Assembly (NCBI GenBank): GCA_036258055.1
Contig: DATAEK010000349.1
Span: 1 to 6,796 of the forward strand
Direction of reading: 5' to 3'
Source of the DNA: DATAEK01 sp036258055
Lineage (GTDB): Bacteria > Acidobacteriota > Vicinamibacteria > Vicinamibacterales > 2-12-FULL-66-21
DNA: 6,796 nt
Shown here piece by piece: positions 1 to 5,416 of the stretch. The translations under genes and the position numbers were made by a program. The notes under the pieces are model-generated. The model did not search any database. It saw only the letters and a list, made by a program, of their open reading frames with translations, and was not told where the DNA came from. Each line of letters opens with the position of its first letter. The stretch's first letter is position 1.

Positions 1-245
1 AATACCAGCATCTGATTCGTGTGCGTGCCGTCGACGGCCGCCTGGCAGGCGGCGACCCCTTTGCCCGGCACGACGACCGCCTGGACCCCCGGCAGGAACA
101 TGTCGTCGTTGTTCACGCACGTCGCCGACGCGATCACGATGCGCCCCGTGGAGCGATCGACGGCAATGACGGACCAGGTGGCAAACGCAGACGCTGGAAA
201 AAAGAGGAGAAGAGCAAGCACTGCGAGCGTGAAGCGGTGTCGCAT
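1..245 (-). CDS. DUF1028 family secreted protein (Ntn-hydrolase-like), 3' part cut by window edge
   Basis: The 5' part of a gene read leftwards off the window; 81 complete codons are visible with no stop. It starts at ATG 245-243. Residues 1-22 form a clear Sec signal peptide: Arg-2, His-3 and Arg-4, then a hydrophobic run (LAVLALLLFF), then an Ala-Phe-Ala cleavage box at 20-22. The mature protein would begin at Thr-23 with TWSVIAVDRSTGRIVIASAT, followed by VVVPGKGVAACQAAVDG at about residues 59-75. Both stretches match my memory of the N-terminus of DUF1028 proteins ('T-[FWY]-S-I-V-A-x-D-x-x-T-G'). That family has structures classed with the Ntn-hydrolases but no firmly established reaction. 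Thr-23 at the new N-terminus would be the natural nucleophile candidate; that is inference. The gene is divergent from the choloylglycine hydrolase-like gene, with 76 bases between them. No good Shine-Dalgarno sequence is seen. Family call is confident; function is unknown. Confidence 0.85.
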   Translation of the reverse strand, partial: MRHRFTLAVLALLLFFPASAFATWSVIAVDRSTGRIVIASATCVNNDDMFLPGVQAVVVPGKGVAACQAAVDGTHTNQMLV

Positions 246-321
246 TGCGGGATGGTATCAGACTCCGTCACTCGTCCCAGGACATGAACCGGCAGCGCCG
301 AAGCAGCGTATTGTCGTGGAG

Positions 322-1431
322 ATGACCGGATTCGGCCTCGCTCGCAGTCGCCTTGTTTGGTCTCGGAGGATGACGAACATCCTCATGGCGGCGGTCACCG
401 CCGCGATCCTCTGGTCACAGAATGTCTCCCCGATTGCCGCGTGCACCACGTTCTGCGCGATGACCGGCGATGCGGTGCTCTTCGGCCGCAACTACGACTT
501 CGAGATCGGCGATGGACTGCTGTTCGTCAATACGCGAGGGCTGGCGAAGCAGGGCTTCGGCGCGCGAGGTCCGCGGTGGGTCGCCAGGTACGGCAGCGTC
601 ACGTTCAATCAGTTCGGCCGCGATTTCCCGATGGGCGGCATCAACGAGAACGGGCTGGTGGTCGAGCTGATGTGGCTCGACGCGACGCAGTATCCCGCCC
701 CGGACGATCGGGCGGAGCTCGGCACGCTCGAATGGATCCAGTATCAGCTCGACACCGCGGGCAGCGTAGCCGACGTCGTCGCCAGCGATGCGCACGTCCG
801 GATCGCCGGAGACGCGCCGCTGCACTATCTGGTCAGCGACCCCTCTGGTGCGGCGGCGACGATCGAGTTCCTCAACGGCCGCCTCGTCGCGCACACGCAG
901 ACCTCCCTGCCGATCGCGGTCCTCGCCAACAGCACGTATGAGCAGTCGCTGCAGTTCTGGCGCCGGCGCGGTGAGCCCAGCTTGCCGGGCGGATCGGGAT
1001 CCGACGAGCGTTTCGCGAGAACGGCCACGCAGGTTCGAGGTCTGAAGGAGCTTGTCGCCGCGCACGCGGTCGACCGTGCGTTCGCGATCCTCGCCAATGC
1101 CGCCCAGCGGTCGACGCGATGGACCATCGTCTACGATCAGACGAATCGCGTCGTGCGTTTTCGTACCGATCGCAACCCCGCTATCCGGGAGCTGCGGATG
1201 AAGACGCTCGACTTCTCGTGCGGCGCACCCGTCAGGCTCGTGGACCTGGAGGAGAAGATGGCCGGCGACATCGCCGCACGTCTGCAGCCGTATACGCCGG
1301 CCGCGAACGAAGCGCTCGTCACGAAAACGTATCCGGCGAGCTCGGTCACGCGTCGAACGCCGGTCAGTGAGATACAGGCCGTCGCCAGGCATCCGAACCA
1401 GTCGGCCTGCGCGAGCAGGCAAGCACCGTAG
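322..1431 (+). CDS. Choloylglycine hydrolase / penicillin V acylase family linear amide C-N hydrolase, exported
   Basis: A 369-residue Ntn-hydrolase that would cut a linear amide (bile-salt, penicillin V or acyl-homoserine lactone type substrates in this family), probably in the periplasm. Residues 1-40 form a signal peptide with an Arg-rich start (RSRLVWSRR) and a hydrophobic core. Cys-41 follows in CTTFC and is the expected N-terminal nucleophile after cleavage. Arg-56 and Asp-59 (LFGRNYDFE) match the family's conserved Arg and Asp. NENGL (108-112) leads to Trp-118, at the position that is Asn in bile-salt hydrolases and Tyr in Gram-positive penicillin acylases. Asn-203 (LANSTYEQ) and Arg-230 (DERFART) fit the remaining active-site positions. 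Trp-118 recalls the Gram-negative acylase branch; the real substrate is not decided by sequence. ATG 322 is chosen because it supplies the basic n-region. ATG 370 and 385 are alternatives, the former directly abutting a GGAGG. The frame is open upstream to 19, but that part overlaps the divergent gene. Cys-45 and Cys-300 might form a disulfide. Confidence 0.93.
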   Translation: MTGFGLARSRLVWSRRMTNILMAAVTAAILWSQNVSPIAACTTFCAMTGDAVLFGRNYDFEIGDGLLFVNTRGLAKQGFGARGPRWVARYGSVTFNQFGRDFPMGGINENGLVVELMWLDATQYPAPDDRAELGTLEWIQYQLDTAGSVADVVASDAHVRIAGDAPLHYLVSDPSGAAATIEFLNGRLVAHTQTSLPIAVLANSTYEQSLQFWRRRGEPSLPGGSGSDERFARTATQVRGLKELVAAHAVDRAFAILANAAQRSTRWTIVYDQTNRVVRFRTDRNPAIRELRMKTLDFSCGAPVRLVDLEEKMAGDIAARLQPYTPAANEALVTKTYPASSVTRRTPVSEIQAVARHPNQSACASRQAP

Positions 1432-1433
1432 CG

Positions 1434-1547
1434 GCAGCGCCTGCGGCCCGCCCGAGGCGCGAAGCCGCCGAGGGCGACCGAGCGACAGCCTTGAGCCGTT
1501 GCGATGCGCGACAGCGCGGAGCAACAGCGGCGGGGGTGGGGTCCCCG
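1434..1547. repeat. GC-rich intergenic repeat, copy A
   Basis: Begins three bases after the stop of the acylase gene. Its first 15 bases (GCAGCGCCTGCGGCC, 1434-1448) recur exactly at 2688-2702. Its tail (about 1521-1546, AGCGGCGGGGGTGGGG followed by TCCCC) resembles the tail of that second copy (AGCGAGTCGGGCTGGGG followed by CCCC). Copy A is longer in the middle by roughly 40 bases. The outer limits are approximate. This looks like a dispersed intergenic element, not coding sequence. Confidence 0.4.
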
Positions 1548-1552
1548 CCGCT
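1526..1552. terminator. Strong GC hairpin between convergent genes
   Basis: AGCGGCGGGG (1526-1535) pairs perfectly with CCCCGCCGCT (1543-1552) across a 7-base loop, a 10-bp stem. It lies about 95 bases past the acylase stop on the plus strand and 45 bases past the toxin stop on the minus strand. No strong T-tract follows on either side, so it is a likely but not classical terminator. It sits inside repeat copy A. Confidence 0.45.
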
Positions 1553-1578
1553 CTCGACAAAGCCGGCGCCGCGAGCAT

Positions 1579-1599
1579 TGAGAGATGCCCGCTCTCTCA
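1579..1599. terminator. Hairpin overlapping the toxin stop codon
   Basis: TGAGAGA (1579-1585) and TCTCTCA (1593-1599) form a perfect 7-bp stem with a 7-base loop. The right arm includes the toxin's TGA stop (1597-1599, minus strand). This could end or protect the toxin-antitoxin transcript. There is no T-tract, so the call is structural only. Confidence 0.4.
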
Positions 1600-2073
1600 G
1601 CTCCGCTTTCCCTTGAGCCCGGCCAGGAACTCCGCCGGTGTTTCCACGCGCATACCGTAGCGCAGCGCGGAGAGGAAGTGCCGTCGGTTGTCCGTGACGA
1701 CGACCGGCGCACCGATGATACGCGCGAGTTCCGCAATGTTGGCGTCGTAAATGCGTCCGCCCGTGAGGCCGTCGTGCCCGGCGACGGTCAGCATCGGCAG
1801 ACGCGCGGCCGATGGAAGGTCGTGAATGGATATTCGCGGCAGGACCTCCTGCTCGAGGAGCACGAGGGCATCCGCCGGCGTCAGCCTGAACTCCGGGGGG
1901 AGTCGCGTCGAGACTGAATAGAACTCGAGGCAGCAGTGCCACGCCGTCGCCGGCGAGGCCACGCGGCGTTCCGCGATCGCGTGCATGATCGATTGCGCCG
2001 GCGCACTCTGCGGACCGAAGTCAACGAGGCCGGCGAGCAGCACGCTCGTGTCGAGGAAGACGCCTACGGCCAC
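1597..2073 (-). CDS. vapC: PIN-domain ribonuclease toxin, VapC-like (type II toxin-antitoxin)
   Basis: A 158-residue PIN-domain protein, expected to act as a Mg2+-dependent endoribonuclease on RNA in the cytoplasm when freed from its antitoxin. The four acidic PIN positions are visible: Asp-8 (VFLDTSVLL), Glu-50 (CLEFYSV), Asp-110 (GGRIYDANIAE) and Asp-128 (VVVTDNRRHF). The C-terminal TPAEFLAGL is also typical. GTG 2073-2071 is chosen as start because it puts the first Asp at residue 8, as usual in the family. The frame stays open far upstream, to 2457, but that stretch covers the antitoxin and is not supported. The start overlaps the antitoxin's end by 10 bases, which suggests translational coupling; a purine-rich GAGGAAGAGCGGAA inside the antitoxin's end can serve as ribosome-binding region. 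All catalytic residues are present, so the toxin is probably active. The RNA target cannot be read from sequence. Confidence 0.92.
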   Translation of the reverse strand: MAVGVFLDTSVLLAGLVDFGPQSAPAQSIMHAIAERRVASPATAWHCCLEFYSVSTRLPPEFRLTPADALVLLEQEVLPRISIHDLPSAARLPMLTVAGHDGLTGGRIYDANIAELARIIGAPVVVTDNRRHFLSALRYGMRVETPAEFLAGLKGKRS

Positions 2074-2318
2074 CGGTTCCGCTCCTCTTCCACGAGCGCG
2101 GCGATGTTGAGCGCCGGTCGCGCATCGGGTGCCGCGCTCGGCCGCGCGACCAGACGGCGACCGATCTTGACGAGCTTCGGACCGGGCGCGACGCGCTCCA
2201 GCCGGACACCGGTCTCGTCCTCGGTGATCTCGATCAGCGCCCCGGCGCTGAGGCCCGTCCGCTCCCGGATTGCCGCCGGAATCACCACTCGGCCTGCCTT
2301 GTCGATGGTAGTTCGCAT
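2064..2318 (-). CDS. vapB: AbrB/SpoVT-fold (swapped-hairpin) antitoxin, VapB-like
   Basis: An 84-residue antitoxin and repressor. Residues 1-45 are a typical AbrB/MazE swapped-hairpin DNA-binding domain: RTTIDKAGRVVIPAAIRE, then the turn TGLSAGALIEITEDETGVRL. The remainder is a Pro- and Ala-rich linker followed by a short helix, ALNIAALVEEERNRWP, ending with Trp next to the C-terminus. Such a tail normally wraps the toxin's active site. It starts at ATG 2318-2316 and stops at TAG 2066-2064, overlapping the toxin start by 10 bases. An inverted repeat (2324-2338) lies six bases before the start, which fits autoregulation by the toxin-antitoxin complex; this is inference from the family. The 'VapB' name reflects partnership with a PIN toxin; by fold it could equally be called AbrB- or MazE-type. 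Confidence 0.93.
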   Translation of the reverse strand: MRTTIDKAGRVVIPAAIRERTGLSAGALIEITEDETGVRLERVAPGPKLVKIGRRLVARPSAAPDARPALNIAALVEEERNRWP

Positions 2319-2323
2319 GGCAG

Positions 2324-2338
2324 GATGATACCATCATC
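2324..2338. promoter_or_regulatory. Candidate operator of the toxin-antitoxin operon
   Basis: GATGAT (2324-2329) and ATCATC (2333-2338) form a perfect dyad around a 3-base centre, ending six bases upstream of the antitoxin ATG. AbrB-fold antitoxins bind such short palindromes as dimers, so this is the best operator candidate. It is also the only AT-richer stretch between the antitoxin and the cupin, so the promoter may overlap it. Confidence 0.5.
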
Positions 2339-2344
2339 AAGGCT

Positions 2345-2358
2345 CGCGGGGCCCCGCG
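2345..2358. promoter_or_regulatory. Perfect 14-bp palindrome in divergent intergenic region
   Basis: CGCGGGGCCCCGCG reads the same on both strands, lying between the antitoxin start (2318) and the cupin start (2374). It has no loop, so it suits a dimeric DNA-binding protein better than an RNA hairpin. In GC-rich DNA a palindrome of this size can arise by chance within a few kilobases. Confidence 0.25.
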
Positions 2359-2373
2359 GCCGTCGTGCCGGAC

Positions 2374-2646
2374 ATGAAAGTCCTCCTTCAGAACGAGCAC
2401 GTGCGCGTGCAATTCCATGACGTCGCCGTCGGCGAAACCACGCCGATGCATTCCCATCCGGCCTATGTGGCGTATGTGTTCAACCCTTACACCGCAGAAT
2501 CCGTCTCAGTAGACGGGACGGAGGTGTCGCTCGAGCGGAAGCCGGGCGACGTCTTCTACAGCGGACCGGTCACGCACAAGATCGTGAACACCGGCAAGAC
2601 GCCGATTCACAATCTCATCGTGGAACTGAAAGACGCAGCACACTGA
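2374..2646 (+). CDS. Small single-domain cupin protein
   Basis: A 90-residue protein (from ATG 2374) that is essentially one cupin barrel. Cupin motif 1 is GETTPMHSHPAYVAY (residues 20-34), with metal-binding His-26 and His-28. Motif 2 is GDVFYSGPVTHKIVN (58-72), with the third ligand His-68. The Glu usually found four to five residues after HxH is absent, with Ala/Tyr there instead, so a metal site would have three histidines. There is no signal peptide; it is cytoplasmic. Small cupins of this kind include metal-dependent dioxygenases and isomerases as well as non-catalytic binding proteins, so the function is unknown. GTG 2365 would add three residues. No Shine-Dalgarno sequence is visible for either start. 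It is divergent from the toxin-antitoxin pair, and 129 bases separate it from the permease gene, so an operon with the latter is doubtful. Confidence 0.88.
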   Translation: MKVLLQNEHVRVQFHDVAVGETTPMHSHPAYVAYVFNPYTAESVSVDGTEVSLERKPGDVFYSGPVTHKIVNTGKTPIHNLIVELKDAAH

Positions 2647-2687
2647 CAGATGCCCGTAAGGCCGTGCTGGAAACAGGCGGCGTATCA

Positions 2688-2756
2688 GCAGCGCCTGCGG
2701 CCGCAGCCGAGCGCGGACGCGCGAGGCTGCAGCGAGTCGGGCTGGGGCCCCACGAG
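2688..2756. repeat. GC-rich intergenic repeat, copy B
   Basis: Shares an exact 15-base start with copy A (2688-2702 versus 1434-1448) and a similar GGGCTGGGGCCCC tail. It contains the perfect 12-bp palindrome CTGCGGCCGCAG (2695-2706). It lies in the gap between the cupin stop and the permease start. Limits are approximate. Confidence 0.4.
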
Positions 2757-2766
2757 CACTAAGAAA

Positions 2767-2770
2767 GAGG
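2767..2770 (+). promoter_or_regulatory. Ribosome binding site deciding the permease start
   Basis: GAGG, within AAAGAGG, sits five bases before ATG 2776. This fixes the permease start there and not at the upstream in-frame ATG 2650, whose extra 42 codons run through repeat copy B. Confidence 0.75.
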
Positions 2771-2775
2771 AATCG

Positions 2776-5205
2776 ATGACAACGCTGCTGCAGGATGTTC
2801 GCTACGCAATCAGGCTGCTGCTGAAGTCGCCGGGGTTTGCGCTGACGTCGGTCGTCACGCTCGCGCTCGCGATCGGCGCCAATGCCGCAATCTTCAGCGC
2901 CGTGAAGGGCATTCTCGTCGCACCCCTTCCCTACCCCGACCCCGATCGCCTCGTCCGGCTCTTCGAAGAATCGGCAACCACTCCGCATTTCCCCATGGCC
3001 CCGGCCGACTTCCGAGACTACCGCGCGGAGCTGCGGACCTTCGAAGGCCTGGCTGCGTACATGCGAAACGATCTGCAGATCGCCGAGGACGGGCAGCCGG
3101 AGCAGCTGCGCGCCATGCAGGCGACGGCCGGCTTCTTCACTGTCGTCGGATTTCAGCCCCTCCTCGGTCGTGACTTCGGGCTCGATGACGAGCTCCCAGG
3201 CAGCGACGTCGTCGTCCTGAGCCACGCGTTGTGGATGCGGCGGTTCAACAGCGATTCGGCCATCGTGGGCAAGTTCATCCGGTTGTCGGGCCGGACGTTT
3301 CAGGTGATCGGCGTTCTTCCCGCAGGTTTCCGGCACGTGGGCGGAACGTATCGCACCTACAGCCACGAGGAGAGCGTGGACGTCTGGTGGCCGTTGCCCG
3401 TGCCTCGCACCGATCAGCCTGGGCTCCGCTACTCGCACTACTTCAACGTCGTCGGACGGGTGCGTCCGGGAGTCTCGCACGCGGCCATGGAAGCCGACCT
3501 GACGATCACCGGACGCAGCGTGGCGAAGCGATATCCATCCCCGAACAGCCCGTGGTCGCCGCGGGCTGTGCCACTCAAGGAGGAAATCGTCGGCGGGGCG
3601 GAGTCCACGCTGGTGGCGCTTTCGGTGGCGGCGGCGGTGGTCCTCCTGCTCGCATGCGTCAACGTAGCGGGCCTGCTGCTCGGACGGGCGGCCGCGCGTG
3701 GACGCGAGATCGGCGTGCGTGCGGCGCTCGGCGCGACGCGCATTCGCCTGCTGCGACAGTTGTTCGTGGAAAGCTTGGTCCTCGCTGCCTTCGGCGGCGC
3801 CCTCGGCGTCGGGCTCTCGTACCTGGCGGTCGCGCTGCTCGCGCGCTACGGGCCGGCCGACACGCCGCGACTCCAGATGATTGCGGTAGACACACAGGTT
3901 CTGCTCTACACACTGGCCGCGACGATGACGAGCGCGCTGCTGTTCGGCCTCGCGCCAGCGGTGCAGCTCGCGCGCACGGGCGTCGGCGACACGCTCAAGC
4001 AGGGAGGGCGAAGCGTTGCTGGCGCGGCGCATCAGCGCACGCGCCGTGTCCTCGTCGGCCTCGAGGTCGCATTGGCGTTCGTGCTCGTCGTATCGGGAGG
4101 TCTGCTGCTCCGCAGTTTCGTGGCGATGATCAATAGCGACGCCGGGTTTGCACCGCAGGGCGCCATGACCGCGTCGATCGAGCTTCCCACCGCGACGTAT
4201 CCGTCGAACGTCGAAGCCAGCAGTTTCTTCTCGCGCGCGCTCGACGGTATCCGCGCTCTGCCCGGCGTACGGGATGTGGGCTTCAGCTCTGACCTGCCGT
4301 GGACCGGCTACGACGAGAACACCGGCTTCGAAATCATCGGGCGCCCGCCGAATCAAGACGACGATACTGGCGGGCGATATCACTTCGTGACGACCGGCTA
4401 CCCTCGTTCGACAGGGGTTCCAATCATCACGGGCCGTGATATCAGCGCGAGCGACGACGCGAACGCGCCGAAGGTCATCCTCGTAAACGAAAGCCTGGCG
4501 CGGAAGTACTGGGGCACGCCAGAGCGTGCGGTCGGTGCGCGCGTGAGATTGTGGGGACGGGAGCGAACGGTCGTGGGCGTGACCGGCGATGTGCGCGACC
4601 AGCCCTGGCATCTGGCCGCCGAGCCGGCCTTGTACATGCCGCAGCCGCAGCAGTGGCAGCCGCAGCGGATGTTCCTGGTCGTACGAACCCAGGGCGATCC
4701 CGCGGCGCTCGTCGAGTCCATCCGGCGCGTGATCAGCGGCATCGATCCCACGCTGCCGCTCGCCAACGTCAGGCCGCTCGAAGCCGTGGCTGGCGCCGCG
4801 ATCGCCGCGCGCCGGCTGACGCTGTGGCTTGTCGCAACCTTCGGCATCACGGCGCTCTTCCTCGCCGTCGTCGGCATCTATGGCGTGATGAACCAGGCCG
4901 TGCGGCAACGGACGCACGAGTTCGGGGTACGCCAGGCGCTCGGCGCCACGCGCGGCGACATTCTGCGGCTCGTGCTGTCGAGTGGCGCGATCCTGACCGT
5001 CGCGGGTCTCACGCTTGGCGCGCTGCTCTCGGTCCTCGCGACGCGTCTGTTCGCGACGATGCTCTACAGCGTGCGCCCATCAGATCCAGTCACGTTTGCG
5101 TCGGTCACGCTGATCCTGCTCGTGGCCGCGTTGGCCGCCGCGTACTTGCCCGCGCGACGGGCCACGCAGGTCAACCCGGCGAATGCGCTGCGGATGACGG
5201 AATAG
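2776..5205 (+). CDS. ABC transporter permease of the duplicated orphan (ADOP / MacB-FtsX) type
   Basis: An 809-residue inner-membrane protein made of two tandem MacB/FtsX-like halves. Half 1: the N-terminal LLQDVRYAIRLLLKSPGF and TM1 (about 21-48); a periplasmic MacB core domain (about 50-270); then three TMs (about 276-302, 330-358, 374-396). The loop after the first of these carries GREIGVRAALGATRIRLL (309-326). Half 2: a TM at about 425-447, a second periplasmic domain (about 450-675), and three TMs (about 682-706, 735-760, 772-792). Its matching loop is THEFGVRQALGATRGDIL (713-730), and the end is PARRATQVNPANALR. This layout and length fit the 'acidobacterial duplicated orphan permease' family. 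MacB-type permeases use ATP hydrolysis by a partner to move periplasmic substrates or do mechanical work. No ATPase gene is in the window, so the partner is unknown. Start is set by the GAGG at 2767. It is convergent with the VanZ/LamG gene. Confidence 0.95.
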   Translation: MTTLLQDVRYAIRLLLKSPGFALTSVVTLALAIGANAAIFSAVKGILVAPLPYPDPDRLVRLFEESATTPHFPMAPADFRDYRAELRTFEGLAAYMRNDLQIAEDGQPEQLRAMQATAGFFTVVGFQPLLGRDFGLDDELPGSDVVVLSHALWMRRFNSDSAIVGKFIRLSGRTFQVIGVLPAGFRHVGGTYRTYSHEESVDVWWPLPVPRTDQPGLRYSHYFNVVGRVRPGVSHAAMEADLTITGRSVAKRYPSPNSPWSPRAVPLKEEIVGGAESTLVALSVAAAVVLLLACVNVAGLLLGRAAARGREIGVRAALGATRIRLLRQLFVESLVLAAFGGALGVGLSYLAVALLARYGPADTPRLQMIAVDTQVLLYTLAATMTSALLFGLAPAVQLARTGVGDTLKQGGRSVAGAAHQRTRRVLVGLEVALAFVLVVSGGLLLRSFVAMINSDAGFAPQGAMTASIELPTATYPSNVEASSFFSRALDGIRALPGVRDVGFSSDLPWTGYDENTGFEIIGRPPNQDDDTGGRYHFVTTGYPRSTGVPIITGRDISASDDANAPKVILVNESLARKYWGTPERAVGARVRLWGRERTVVGVTGDVRDQPWHLAAEPALYMPQPQQWQPQRMFLVVRTQGDPAALVESIRRVISGIDPTLPLANVRPLEAVAGAAIAARRLTLWLVATFGITALFLAVVGIYGVMNQAVRQRTHEFGVRQALGATRGDILRLVLSSGAILTVAGLTLGALLSVLATRLFATMLYSVRPSDPVTFASVTLILLVAALAAAYLPARRATQVNPANALRMTE

Positions 5206-5210
5206 TCGAG

Positions 5211-5273
5211 TTCTAGCAAGGCTGCCGCTCAGAATCGAGTCGGTCAAGGCCTCTAGCGAGGCTGCGCCTCAGA
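5211..5273. repeat. Tandem imperfect direct repeat downstream of the permease
   Basis: TTCTAGCAAGGCTGCCGCTC (from 5211) recurs 40 bases later as CTCTAGCGAGGCTGCGCCTC (from 5251) with a few changes; both are followed by AGA. A related 13-base piece, TCAAGGCCTCTAG (5244-5256), recurs with one mismatch as TCAAGACCTCTAG (5381-5393). CGGTCAAG (5241-5248) recurs inverted at 5339-5346. The gap is therefore a cluster of related palindromic units, not random spacer. Confidence 0.5.
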
Positions 5274-5298
5274 CCGACGAGAGGCTCCGCCTCGCTAG
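5253..5298. terminator. Long hairpin between convergent genes, likely bidirectional terminator
   Basis: CTAGCGAGGCTGCGCCTC (5253-5270) pairs with GAGGCTCCGCCTCGCTAG (5281-5298) at 16 of 18 positions, around a 10-base loop. It lies 48 bases past the permease stop, and 119 bases past the VanZ/LamG stop on the other strand. Only a weak T-rich stretch (ATTGTTTGG) follows on the plus side, so it may be a palindromic repeat serving as terminator. Confidence 0.5.
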
Positions 5299-5317
5299 AT
5301 CGCATTGTTTGGTAACG

Positions 5318-5333
5318 CCCCGCTGACGCGGGG
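5318..5333. terminator. Second hairpin in the convergent gap
   Basis: CCCCGC (5318-5323) and GCGGGG (5328-5333) form a perfect 6-bp stem with loop TGAC. Just beyond it CGGT and ACCG (5335-5338, 5343-5346) can form a smaller stem followed by AAAAA. It may contribute to ending transcription from either side; there is no T-tract directly after the main stem on the plus strand. Confidence 0.3.
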
Positions 5334-5416
5334 ACGGTCTTGACCGAAAAACTCGACTCAAATGCTGCAAGTTTCTCGGATCAAGACCTCTAGCCGCGTT
5401 GAAACGCTGAGGAAAT

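Noticed and set aside
19..321. Upstream extension of the acylase frame
   Set aside because: It overlaps the convincing DUF1028 gene on the other strand and would place the signal peptide deep inside the protein.
361..381. Possible twin-arginine (Tat) motif, SRRMTNI, in the acylase signal peptide
   Set aside because: The consensus Phe and Leu after the Arg pair are missing; an ordinary Sec signal explains it.
415..1578. 387-residue minus-strand open frame opposite the acylase
   Set aside because: Low-complexity Arg-rich translation typical of antisense frames in GC-rich DNA; the plus strand has the catalytic motifs.
251..2335. Shared 10-mer TGATACCATC near the DUF1028 start (251-260, minus strand) and in the antitoxin dyad (2326-2335, plus strand)
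   Set aside because: Dozens of 10-mer matches are expected by chance in this window; only the 2324-2338 copy forms a full dyad.
2074..2457. Upstream extension of the toxin frame to 2457
   Set aside because: It covers the antitoxin gene; PIN domains begin a few residues before the first Asp, which GTG 2073 provides.
2650..2775. Upstream extension of the permease frame
   Set aside because: The added residues translate an intergenic repeat, and a proper GAGG precedes ATG 2776.
2506..4917. 803-residue minus-strand open frame opposite the permease
   Set aside because: It is an Arg/Asp/His-rich antisense shadow with no recognisable domain, and the plus strand carries an unmistakable permease with its own ribosome-binding site.
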